From Pelargonium nanum (lineage: Eukaryota; Streptophyta; Magnoliopsida; Geraniales; Geraniaceae): a stretch of DNA of 40,194 nucleotides. Below the pieces are notes generated by a model that was given only the letters and a program-made list of their open reading frames with translations, was not told the DNA's origin and did not search any database. The translations under genes and the position numbers were made by a program. The DNA lies in assembly GCA_036897485.1 (NCBI GenBank), contig JAYMTF010000315.1, positions 1-40,194 of the forward strand, read 5' to 3'. Below are positions 24,401 to 35,052 of the stretch, one piece after another (position 1 is the first letter of the stretch; each line of letters begins with the position of its first letter).

Positions 24401-25185
24401 TGGTTCTTCTGTGGGTCTTCATGGGCTTATTTGCAGGATACTCATCATCCCGGTTATACAAAATGTTCAAAGGCACCAGTTGGAAGAAGATTACTCTGAA
24501 AACCGCCTTCACATTCCCTGCTATTCTCTTCGCCATCTTCTTCGTGCTCAACGCCCTAATATGGGGGGAGAAATCTTCCGGTGCAGTGCCTTATGGGACA
24601 ATGTTTGCCTTAGTGCTGCTATGGTTCGGGATATCTGTGCCATTGGTGCTTGTCGGGGGATACATTGGTTTCAAGAAGCCAGCAATCGAGGATCCAGTGA
24701 AAACAAATAAGATCCCGAGACAGGTCCCCGAGCAGCCATGGTACATGAGGCCAATGTTCTCCATACTCATAGGAGGCGTCCTTCCATTTGGAGCAGTCTT
24801 TATCGAACTTTTCTTCATCTTGACGTCGATTTGGCTGAATCAATTCTACTACATTTTCGGCTTCTTGTTCATAGTATTTGTGATTCTTCTGATAACCTGT
24901 GCTGAGATAACAATTGTGCTGTGCTACTTCCAGTTGTGCAGTGAAGATTACCAATGGTGGTGGAGAGCTTACTGGACTGCTGGCTCTTCAGCTCTCTACC
25001 TTTTCTTATACTCAATTTTCTATTTCTTCACTAAGCTGGAAATTACAAAGTTGGTTTCTGGTATCCTCTACTTTGGATACATGTTGATCGGATCGTATGC
25101 GTTCTTTGTCTTGACCGGAACAATTGGTTTCTATTCTTGCTTCTGGTTTGTGCAGAAGATTTATTCGTCTTTGAAGATCGATTAA
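21447..25185 (+). CDS. Transmembrane 9 superfamily (TMN/EMP70) protein, 7 exons
   Basis: Nonaspanin of the Golgi/endosomal membranes, a family with roles in protein sorting and glycosphingolipid or cell-wall traffic. Exons: 21447-21575, 22454-22618, 22772-22881, 23086-23194, 23297-23409, 23789-23930, 24028-25185; 1926 nt, 641 aa. A signal peptide (about 1-30) precedes FYLPGVAPQDF, the hallmark of the mature N-terminus. The lumenal domain runs to about 275 and contains PYDYYFLSYCKP and LGEVLRGDRIENS. Nine helices follow, almost all in the large last exon. The protein ends SSLKID, which fits the KXD/E motif that retains TMN proteins in the Golgi through COPI. All junctions keep frame. Four in-frame ATGs occur in the first 11 codons; the first is used here, but Met11 would also leave a signal peptide. 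The TMN subgroup number cannot be assigned by eye. Confidence 0.95.
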
Positions 25186-26133
25186 ATAGTTGAGTAACGT
25201 TGTATCATATGTGCAAAACCTTGGATAGATAGCATACCAGCCTCTAAGATTTCTATGTCCAAGGTATTTGCTTCTGGACACGTTATAGGTAACAACTGAA
25301 GTTCAGACCTAAGACCTAAGCAGAAGCAAACGCCTTAAATCAACTTGTCCCGACGATGGTTGTTAACTTTTCCCATTCTCGTTTGTGTTTTTAGATGATA
25401 GGTTAGCTACTGGCTTGTATCTTTCACTTTTCCTATTCTCATTTGTTGTTGTTTTTCACTTTCTTATTAGCTCTTTAGAACAATTCATGTACCATTTTAG
25501 TATTATTTTTCTTGTATTGTTGGGAGAAGACAGGACATACGATTCAACGGCATTGTGTAGCTATTATCATATAAGATGACAAGTCCAAATTGAATAGTAA
25601 GAGCATCAAAAATAAAATTTTATTCTAAAATAAGAAATAAATTGAAATTCATTTCACATCTCACAATCCTACCAACCAAAAGTAGAAAAGAAACAAAAAT
25701 GGACCAACATGTGAAACTGAAACAAAAACACCACCACACACACCTTCCTCACCCAATTCTCACACTTTTCACCTTGCATACGTGTACTTTTATGCTTGGA
25801 TACACGTGTCAAGTGGGACCCATAACGCCCATGTAATTTTTTCATGATATAAACATGTAATTTGTAGATTTAAATACTCAATCACGCGATTCACAATTTT
25901 CCTATCAAAATGACACAAACACCCCTTAAAAAATAACTGGTGGAGTGGTGGATAACACCATTGAGGGCAAAGATGTATTTTCCTAATTCCAATATTAATT
26001 TTTTTATATTAAATTTTATTATTTTATAGAAACAGGTTGAGGCGTTTCTCGAGGCTTATATTTTTTCCTGATATCCAAAAAGGAGCACCTGCGTGGTCCC
26101 CACTGAGACGCCTTCCCGCCTTTTCTCGAAACT
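25186..26133. other. Intergenic region after the TMN gene
   Basis: The first few hundred bases are probably TMN 3' UTR. The remainder is AT-rich. It includes an A-rich, CA-rich stretch around 25620-25760 that looks like old repeat DNA, but no terminal repeats could be paired. No gene is visible. Confidence 0.45.
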
Positions 26134-26311
26134 GCCACGTCACTCCTACGTGGCACATGCCAGCACTTTACAAATTGTCTTCCCGAGATCTAACAGTCAA
26201 GTCAAATCATCAGACGGCTGAGACTTATCCACAAGCACAGCACCGATACGATCGTTTTTCGGCGGGTCCCGAGACGTACCCGATATCTTTTTTTGTCCAC
26301 ATCGACGTGGC
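26134..26311 (+). promoter_or_regulatory. Cluster of three ABRE-like G-box elements
   Basis: GCCACGTC at 26134-26141 (GACGTGGC on the other strand), TACGTGGC at 26147-26154, and GACGTGGC at 26304-26311 all contain the ACGTGGC ABRE core bound by ABF/AREB bZIP factors. A single heat-shock-type dyad, TTCTCGAA, lies at 26123-26130 just before. All lie 150 to 330 bases before the ATG of the next gene, which is a usual distance for ABA or stress control. Confidence 0.65.
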
Positions 26312-26368
26312 GCGATCACCGAGCGAACTGTACAGTACAGAACCGTAAGTTAAGACAGCTCACATGCA

Positions 26369-26380
26369 CTATATATATAG
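26369..26380 (+). promoter_or_regulatory. TATA box of the acidic protein gene
   Basis: CTATATATATAG lies 79 to 90 bases before the ATG at 26459, which leaves room for a leader of about 50 bases. In that leader an ATG followed directly by TGA (26451-26456) forms a minimal start-stop just before the main start. Confidence 0.65.
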
Positions 26381-26458
26381 CAACCGGACTGGCCTCTGTT
26401 TTCTGCTTCCCCACACTGTACTATTTTTCCTTTTGCAGTGTTTTTGGCTCATGTGAAA

Positions 26459-27043
26459 ATGGAGGACACGAGGAAGCGACCGGGTCACGAGTCCGGCGGA
26501 GAGCACGCCGCGAAGCGGCAGCGAGAAGCTGCGGCGGTGGAGGTTTCCGATGAGAAGAACGTGAAGGCGGACGGCGTCGGAGACGAGGACGAGGTCATGG
26601 CGTGGCTGTGCATTGACGAGCACTACACGGTGGGGGAGCTGATGGAGACGGAGGAGGCCACCGCGTCGTCGGAGGCGATGAAGGTGAGGTTCATCGAGCA
26701 TCCGTACTCGTCGACGCCGATCTACCAGTCGTCGTCGTCGTACGTCACCATCAACGGGAACGAGGAGAGCTGCGGTTCGTCGTTCTCGGATTCGGAGTCG
26801 AGTGTGATGGCGAGCATCGACACGGGAGGCGTGAGGTTGGCGAGTGCGGAAGATGAAGTGGAGGAGTGGCTGGAGAGGTGGGCGGCGGCGGAGGAGGAGG
26901 AAGGGGGAGGCGCGTGGGGAACACGCGCGCAGAAAAAAGAGGAAGAGGCGGTTATGGCTATGGGGGTGGATGGGTCTGGATGCGACAGGGAGTGGAACGA
27001 CGATCTGCTGGCAAGGTTTCTGGGCGAGGAGGAGGCACAGTAG
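26459..27043 (+). CDS. Acidic protein of unknown function, intronless
   Basis: 194 aa, one exon. I do not recognise a named family. The start is the first ATG of the open frame; codons upstream in frame lack ATG. The N-terminus has two basic clusters (RKRP at 5-8, KRQRE near 25) that could be a bipartite nuclear signal. A conserved-looking centre contains DEVMAWL, KVRFIEHPYSS and SSYVTINGNEESCGSSFSDS. The C-terminal half is strongly acidic with Trp pairs (EVEEWLERWAAAEEEE) and ends WNDDLLARFLGEEEAQ, an acidic/hydrophobic mix like some transcription activation or docking segments. GC content is much higher than in flanking DNA, with heavy use of G/C third positions. The ABRE cluster upstream suggests ABA or stress induction. 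Coding status is well supported by length, composition and promoter; function is unknown. Confidence 0.82.
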   Translation: MEDTRKRPGHESGGEHAAKRQREAAAVEVSDEKNVKADGVGDEDEVMAWLCIDEHYTVGELMETEEATASSEAMKVRFIEHPYSSTPIYQSSSSYVTINGNEESCGSSFSDSESSVMASIDTGGVRLASAEDEVEEWLERWAAAEEEEGGGAWGTRAQKKEEEAVMAMGVDGSGCDREWNDDLLARFLGEEEAQ

Positions 27044-29334
27044 TGCAATGAAAATGTGAGTAAATAGTAGTGATTTTTTCTTAGTTTATCAAAACTGTTA
27101 ATAGAGATTAATTACTTAGCTGAGAAGAGAAGGAGATAGAGAAGACAAGTAAGATAGCAAAAAGAGAAAGAGATGGTTGAAAATTGAAATTGATAGGGTC
27201 TTGTTTTGGAAATAGCGTGTGAATGTGGATATAATAGTATGAGTTTTTTTAGCAAATCATGGATATTTGATTTTGATGTGGGATGTGATGCTGTTTTTGA
27301 ACAATGTAGGGCAGTGCCCTAAAAGAGTAGGATCCGTTGAAATTTGATTTATTATTGGTATGTGTGTGACTTAATTTGGCCCATAACCTACCATGAATTG
27401 TAGGTAAATTTGATTTTTGTGGCACCATTTGTGTTTTAACGGACAAGGAAATGTTGGTTGCTACACCTACATTACAATATAGTAGTGCTTTAATAACAAT
27501 AACCCAACAATTTCCAAGGTCTCTGCTTATGTTGTGACTTGTGAGGCAGGAAGATGCTTCTTATTTATTTATTTAATTTTTAACAGATTATATTTAGCAT
27601 TTGAACCCAAATCAGCCGCAGAGATTCGTATTTTTGGTAATTCATGTAGATAAATATTTTGTTTTATCTTTGAATTAAACGTGTTACTTTAAATGAGGCC
27701 GAGCACAAAACTGTTCCTGTAGTAGCCCATCGTGGCCCAGAAACATATAGGCCCACTAAACAATTTGACAACCTTTGCTCTCTGGTTTCCACATATGGAT
27801 TTCTATCGGCCCATATACCTTGCCTTGAGTGAATGATCCAGTCCAGTCTCTTGACTTGTGAACTAGGGGTGTGTATGTTAATTCTAAAAACAATTTGCGA
27901 GAAAACTTTAGAGATCAAGTGTGTGAATTACACAAATAAATTTTAAACATGAAGAAAGAAATAAAGAAGAACTATATCTCATAGTTTGAGTGAGTATTTA
28001 TACTCACAAAATCAAGAAGTGAGTGTCACATTTTGATTGATTGTAGAGAATTACGAATGAGCTTTGATGACATCATGAGCTCAAATTATAGTTTTATTTA
28101 CTATATGATGATGTCGTAGTGATGTAAAGATGATGTCATGATAACATGCCGCTGTAGCTAAATTGATGACAAGTCGATGATTCACCATTGAAACATGATG
28201 GTCTTGAGAGGTACCGGAAGATCAAGTTTGGGGGTTGTTTCTGGACGTACCGTGCCCACGACCTTTACGCGTACTTACCCATGGACGTAGTACGGAGGTT
28301 TTGGGAGACTACCCATTGGGCGTACCCAAAAGATGACACGAATGTGTCCAATGCATTCGAATTAGGTTTGAGGGCTTACGAGGTTAATCAGACCTCAAAT
28401 GAAACATGTTTTCTAATAAAAAATCATTTTGGTATGTGGCGATTCAATTGGATATTCAAGTGGTCAAACCCATGTTTGATTCTAGAATGAATTAGCCCAA
28501 GCGAAGAGGATATGGTGTTCTGCCAGAGTATGGTATGAGATTATGTTATTTCATGGGTTTTGAAGATTAGTGTAAGTATGATATGACTTAAAAATGTTAA
28601 TCACATGTTGAGTGCAAATCTACTTAAAAAATTCTATGTTTATGACAAAATGGAAAAAATTAAAACTGTTTGTTAAAACACGTCTCCATCACTCATCCAT
28701 TTGGCTAAAAACAAAATGGGCAAGTAGAATAGTTATTCAACACGGCATTGTCTAATGATATATCATTTGTTAAGTTGATCAACATGTAAATTCTTAGTAC
28801 TTTTTTTTTATTAACGTAATGTGCTCAAATCCTTTACTTTTTTCTAACTAGATTTTTTCACATTTTTTATAAGCGCGTCAACCTCCCTATATTGATGTAG
28901 TTGATCAAATCGTATTAGGGATTTATTCTTTTGTTAGCTCTTTGCTTATGAAAAAGAAAAGTTGGGGAACAAACAAAAGACACAAAAGTTATATCGATGA
29001 TAAAGTATTAGATTAGACTTTAGTTTAGAGTAAGAGAAAAGTTGGAGAGCAAACAAAAGGCATAAATTTATTCCACACTCCACTTTTCTTTTACAAATAC
29101 CATCCTCTTCGTCATCTCTTAACCTAAAGGCTAAATAATATTTTTATTAATAGAAAAAAATCCAAATAAATAAATTTGAATTTAAAGTACACAAATTAAT
29201 AAATGAGACGACACATAATAAAATTGATTAGTTTTAAAAAATTTTAGCTCATTATAATGACTCTCTAGCTATGTAAATAAAAAATTTGAGTACAATATAT
29301 AAAGCCCTATTTCTTGTACTTTTGCTCGAGCATT
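27044..29334. other. AT-rich intergenic DNA with repeat remains
   Basis: No intact gene. A 100-codon open frame at 28188-28490 (+) starts at TTG, not ATG, and contains FWTYRAHDLYAYLPMD; it may be a scrap of an old element but matches nothing I know. A direct repeat of about 37 bases (core AGAAAAGTTGG followed by CAAACAAAAG) occurs at 28954-28990 and 29033-29070. Confidence 0.5.
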
Positions 29335-29620
29335 CCGGATCACCAGCTAAGGTCTTTAAATGATCGCTTAGTGATAAAGGAGGTGAGGGTACAAAGACAA
29401 CCAGGAGATTTGCTTAGAAACAGCTACCCATGAAAGAGTGTGTAATACCTCACTAATCAAGCGCTCTTACGTCGAATATGAACAGGGTTAAGCGATTTGT
29501 CGAAGCTGTGGGATGTAAAAATACATAAGTAGAAAAGCGTTCTGCCTTATGGGAAAGTGCCCACACGAGAGGTGGTGGACGAAGCTGAAGCAAAAATATC
29601 TGCTTGAGTAACGCAAACAT
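29335..29620 (+). pseudogene. Decayed plastid 23S rRNA fragment (NUPT)
   Basis: The strand reads like an internal part of chloroplast 23S rRNA: CCGGATCACCAGCTAAGG, GTGATAAAGGAGGT, AAGCGCTCTT, CGAAGCTGTGGGATGTAAAA, GGTGGTGGACGAAGC and CTTGAGTAACGCAAACAT occur in the right order and spacing. Differences from the plastid sequence I remember are nearly all C to T or G to A, the pattern left by deamination of methylated cytosine in transferred organelle DNA. It is about 286 bases, a small part of the roughly 2.8-kb gene, so it cannot make a working rRNA. No flanking plastid genes could be recognised. Confidence 0.9.
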
Positions 29621-32600
29621 ATGAGCATTTTTACCTCTTAGCCAAATAGGTTTTGGCCTAGTACTGTTGTCTGTTGTACAAATAGGATAATTGGTTGGGA
29701 AAGCAATATCTCCCAAGTTCTATTATTGTACTGACTGATGCTACTACCACCATTACTTGTTTTAAACTATTGGTAACAACAATTTGTAATGTCCTTGAAT
29801 TCACAGTACATTATTGAGTCAGTTCTGATGCAATTTAATTCAATTAACTATCTTCATTGTACTTTATAACTAAAAATACTATGTTAACTTGAATTGTACT
29901 CCAATTATATGATTTATATCCCATGATTTATCTATGTCATTTAATTTCTTAAACACTTTTGAGATCCTCTCTGTAAATTCGTAACTTCTCGAATCTCGGC
30001 CACCGTCCAATTCCTTGTTTTAACTTTACCTCTCAACCATTTACTTTTGTTATCCCTAACGACACAGATACATGAATTACTGATATCTGAGTCTATATAT
30101 ATTCATCTGAATTAATAACTTATATAGTTCACAAATGGGTATCCGATGAGGACCAAAAACAAAGGCCATAATGGAATAAGAAGCAGAGACCTCCTCCACG
30201 AGTAAAAGGAATTCCAAGGACATACCACGAGAAGAAAAAATTACTAGCATCAATATATGTTGTTAAAAGTTTAAATTGATAGTTGAAAATTTTCATTTAT
30301 ACTTTTTATGTTCTATTTCAACACGTTTCTTCACGTGTAAATCCATTGTGACTTTATAAATAAACTGATGAGAGAAAAGTATGTGCACATGTGACGAGTT
30401 AAATATGTGACAACAAATACAGCTCAATTAAAATGCAGCCTTTTGACCCAATCCGTGGCCCTCATTGCCAAGTCTACAACCAACATACATAGTAATATAT
30501 GTTTCTCTGTGCTTTGTAGATTTGTGGGATTTGCATAAACATAATTGAGAGGATCTTTCTATCAAAAATGACACAATCAAACAAGATTGTTGTCTTCGAT
30601 TTTGTTGCCAATGACAGATCCATAAAAAGAAGATGGCGTTTTCTTGGCATATTTTGCATCACCAATAATGTCATTGTATAAGTCTATTGTACGGACCATA
30701 TTCGTAAGTATTAATCTTGATTTATTTTAAAATTGAGGAAAATTCACACATGTATTTGAGACGTAGGGTGTGGTTCTTTCTTATACCCATTACCATGTCT
30801 TTAAATATTTTATGTAAAAATAACAAAATTATTATCTTTAAATAAATGCTACCCTTCGGTTCTTGGATTTGCTTGCATCTTCCCCTACCACTGAAGGTAA
30901 ATTTTTGGAGAAAGCTAAATGATAATTAGGGTTGCAAATTGGGGGAGATGAAGGGTATTTAGTCATGTGCGGGGCACATGCTTTGATGGTATGACGTTCA
31001 AAGCTGACTGAGTTTGGTGACGTGGCGTCTCATGCTGACATGAAATTTAAAAACCTGCTACAACAGATCGCATGGATGAATTAAATAAAAATTGTAAGTT
31101 CAAGGTTCAAAACAAGCAAAAACTCTAAATATGGGTCAACTCTAAAATTGAAACAAGTCTAAGAGGTCTCACAACATTTAACTCGTTATTTTAAAACATA
31201 AAAGTGATATTTTTCTCGTACTCAAAATTTATTATAAAAAAGTTAGCGTCATTAGAATTGGATTAAGTTGTCATTATCCAAGATGTTTTTTCTTTAATTT
31301 GGTTGAAGGGTCTCCCATCATCATCATCGTAGTCGTTTTCATAGACAACCCTATAGTTAAAGCAAATGTTTGATACCAATAAGATAAGTTTCTTAAATCA
31401 ACTATCTTTCTTTTTAACATTAATTATTGGCTCCCAAAGCATCATTAGCCTTTTAATCCAAAAGCAAGAGAATATGATCCAATCCTTAGATTATCTACTT
31501 TAAGCAAAGCGGATATTAAAATTATGAAATTGTTAATTACCTTGAGTGAATGATGACCATATGAATTACCATATTTATTTTATAAGCAATTGGTACTCTT
31601 TATTAAATATCATAGAAGAAAAATTAAGGTCTACACACTTTGGATTAAAGAAAGAAAAAGCCTAAGAAAACATTATGAGAAGACCAAGATACATACAAGA
31701 CCGCCTGACGGGTATACTCTAGGCTAAGCAAAGAACCCGGACGGGTTTGATTTTCAATTCTGAAGGCTCCAATCTTATGTTTTTCTTATTGATACGATGA
31801 AATTAATGAGAAGAGCATACCTTATAATTTTTTAGAGGCATATTTATTTGTTTTTAAAGATTATGCTGAAGACTTTCATATTACAGGTCAACCAAATTAT
31901 TCAATTTTGTAGAGAGTCGTGTTACTTAGGATTAACGGAACATATTAAAGATAGAGTCAAGTCATCTTTATAACAAGTAATCATTTTAATTCTGATTTCT
32001 TAAATGTAAATCCAATTTTGATTAATAATTCGGTTTTTCTCAGTATTATTTTAAGTTTATGAGTCAAATTAATGATTACATCGTTAAGTCACCTTTCAAA
32101 TCAAAGAGTAAATAAATAGTTGTGCCAGTTATTAGAGGGGAAAAAAATTCTAAAAGGGATTGAGATAATGAGAATGAGAACTTAAGTTGATATGTTACGA
32201 ATTGCAGCAGTATAGGAGATGTAACGTAACATATTGCATCATGAGCCGCCGAATGCGGATGTGCAATCAATTTCATGATCCTAAATCTCAAAAAACAAAA
32301 AATTAAACATAGGATCATTGTTTTTTACTCTCTTTTTTTATGTGTAATAAATATGAGGTCATACTGACGTGGATAACCTGATTTCACAACTCAATAGTTG
32401 AGAGAGTTTGTTAAATACATATATAAATAATGATAAGTATCATCTCACAAGAGGTAAATACAAATTTGAGTTGGAGTACGAAAAACATGTAGATTGCGGT
32501 TAATAACTTGAGTTGGGCGTTAATAATTGATTAATGTTTTGTTTGACAGGTTTACATACCTCCAATAACTCTTATGTTTATAAATATTTTGAGTTTTGAT

Positions 32601-33551
32601 GTTTGACTTCTTTTCAGACGTTTCTCATTTGCATGAAGTATCGATGGTATGTTTTTCCTCATAATCATCCAAGGTCTTGTTGTTCACACGTACTACATAA
32701 GATGTTGTAGCTAGTGTAACGACTAGTTTGTCTTTACCATTGCTCGTGTATATTACTAAAATAAACTCACTCTAAACTTCTATTATTTTAAAAAACAATT
32801 ACCAAATAATTGAACTTTAATTCATTTTAAATTTCTTTCACAAGTTTATCAGACAAACTTTTATTCCCATTGTACTTTTTACTTCCACTCCAAGTACCTC
32901 TACACACATTCTAGATTTATATGCACTTGAATTAGAAATCTCAAACCAGACTTTGGATAATTTAAGGTTTTGATACAAATGATTAGAGTCAAAACTGAGA
33001 AGTAAGATTGTGAATTAATGGTGTTGTGTAAAATGAAGATAGGTATGTTTTTGTTTGTACATGAGAGAGAGAATCAAATATCAATGGTGGTGTGTTGTTG
33101 TGATATGAGCAATCATGAAATGGTGATTGAAGCCCACAAGACCAAAGAAGAGACAACAAGTGGGCCATTCCAGCTATTTGGGAGAGCCCTCTCTCCCTCT
33201 CCCACCCACCAAATCATATCACTTTCCATACAATAATACACCTTTGATTCTCCATGAAATCAACACCTTTGCTTTCTCTTGATCTGACATGATTCACTTG
33301 CCCCATCTTAACATCACATTACAATTCACAACCCTCTATACCTAAATATATTTATCCTATAATACATGTCCAATATTTGGACACACACACACTCTTCATA
33401 TAGGTGTTATATGTGTTTCTCATTTATTCCGTATCTCGTACTCTTGTCTATGCAACATAGGTCTATCCCAAAACTCTAACCACATTTTGAGTGTTTTTCT
33501 TGATACATGCTCATATAATTTGTTTTGAAATTAAACATTTAGGCTCACATG
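29621..33551. other. Gene-poor AT-rich DNA
   Basis: No gene, tRNA or complete transposon was recognised in about 3.9 kb. All open frames are short and low in complexity. A single ACGTGGC core lies near 31020 with no gene near it. Confidence 0.5.
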
Positions 33552-34195
33552 CCGGGGAGGTGCATTAAAATTAGTAAATGTAGATGAAACATTATTCGTT
33601 CGGTTAATAAACATGATGAATAATTTGAGATCATTCTGGTAAAGTTTGGGGGAGGGGGGGTGTTGATGGGAAGGGGTGTCAGATGTAAAGGGGGTCAAGG
33701 CGTTAGCAGTTAAAGAAGCGATGGAGTGGGCTGAAGGTAGGGGCTGGTCGGGTTTGGTGGTGGAGTCCAATGCGGAGATGGTCATTGAGACTTTATAGAT
33801 TGAATGGGAGGTTTTCAGGGGGTTGTTGATGGGAAGGGGTGGCGGATGTAGAGGTGGCGGAGGCGTTAGCAATTAGAGAAGCGTTGGAGTAGGTGGAAGG
33901 GATGGGCTGGTCGGGTTTGGTAGTGGAGTCTGATGCGAAGATGGTCGTTGAGGCTTTATGGACTGAAGGGGAGATGTTCAGTGCCTTTGACTTGGTCATT
34001 AGAGATCGCTACTCCGAATAGAATAGGCAGTGTAGAGTTTTGTTTTGTGAGTCAATCTGCGAACCGATTAGCTCATGCTCTTGCTAGATTGTATAGGGTG
34101 AAATGGGTTCCAGATACCTGAGTTGATTATTCCTATGTTGCATGATGATTTGAATTAATATTTGGTTTGGTTTTTAGCCATATAAAAAGAAAACA
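33552..34195 (+). pseudogene. L1-like LINE 3' fragment with RNase H (RVT_3) remains
   Basis: Conceptual reading across frames gives the plant LINE RNase H pattern: a weak VNVDET start, EALAIREALE-like text interrupted by stop codons, GWSGLVVESDAKMVVEAL, then in another frame SVEFCFVSQSANRLAHALAR and KWVPDT. A T/G-rich tail ends in an A-rich run (ATAAAAAGAAAA, about 34180-34191), as expected for the 3' end of a LINE. Several stops and frame changes show it is dead. The middle part is duplicated in tandem. Confidence 0.75.
33661..33980 (+). repeat. 163-bp tandem duplication inside the LINE fragment
   Basis: TGTTGATGGGAAGGGGTG starts at 33661 and again at 33824, and both copies run on through GGGCTGGTCGGGTTTGGT and TGGTGGAGTC/TAGTGGAGTC. 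The copies have since diverged at many positions, so the duplication is not recent. Confidence 0.85.
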
Positions 34196-35052
34196 TTGAG
34201 GGTAACATAAAATCAAGGTCTTGTAGGATGAAGAGTCATTATTATATATATGGTGTCACAAGGTTCCAGGGCATGGATTTGGTTACAGTAGAGAGATCTA
34301 GGGTTGCTACTGCTAGCAAGCAAGTGGGTAGGGCATGGATGGTATTGGTAAGAGCTAACCTGTCTCAATATCTGTCTGGCAATTGGCATCATGCAGATAT
34401 ACAATGCATGGAATAGGACTGATCATCACAATCATGGTCCCAACCCTCCCCAAAGGATGCTTGGTTTCTGGTGCTGCAATACACTAGAGATCAAAACTAC
34501 AACCATATGGCCATAAACACAACCTGTGTCTCATTATCAAGGACAATCTTGCAAGACAGAGCCTAGCTAGTAGTAGTTGAATTGGTACAATAAATAGGGT
34601 CCTGTACTTTTCATTAAATTTTCATGGGACCCTTTAGGTTTTCAATTTTCTAGTGAATCACAATGTGACCCAGCTCATTAAAGAGATAAGGGTTTGTTTG
34701 GATTCCAAGAAACATGAGTAGACCCAAAACCCACCCGGCAAGAAAATAACTCGTGAGAACTCAAAAAGAGAATCCAAGCTAGAACGAGTTTGTTTGTTCC
34801 ACTATTGCAGTCAATATTTTAAGCAATTGTGGTCGTTCGTACGACGAACATTCAAGATTTGCAAATCAAGTTCCTAAAAATAGAATCCAAGCTGGAGCAG
34901 CCGGGTTTTCCGGATCCTGTCTATGGGATCCAAAGTCTACACAATCTCAAGATCAATCATGAACAAGAAGAGACCCAATACACTTTTTTTTATAATGATT
35001 TGACCAAGAACATATAAGCATTTAGATTAACTGAAAAATTATATGGAGGATT
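34196..35052. other. Intergenic DNA downstream of PAO5 gene
   Basis: No gene or recognised repeat. Part of the right-hand end should be the 3' UTR of the minus-strand polyamine oxidase gene. Confidence 0.5.

Noticed and set aside
26722..27048. 108-codon Ser-rich open frame on the minus strand
   Set aside because: Antisense of the acidic protein gene; the Ser/Ala runs mirror its Glu/Arg codons.
28188..28490. 100-codon open frame
   Set aside because: It starts with TTG, shows no motif I recognise, and lies among repeat remains; kept only as a note in the intergenic entry.
29335..29620. Functional rRNA gene
   Set aside because: Only about a tenth of 23S rRNA is present and conserved positions are changed throughout, so it is a transferred, inactive fragment.
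31000..31070. ACGTGGC motif as a promoter element
   Set aside because: No gene lies downstream and a single core is expected by chance.
33018..33236. 72-codon open frame with a CT-rich end
   Set aside because: Low complexity, no homologous motif, no splice partners; judged to be chance.
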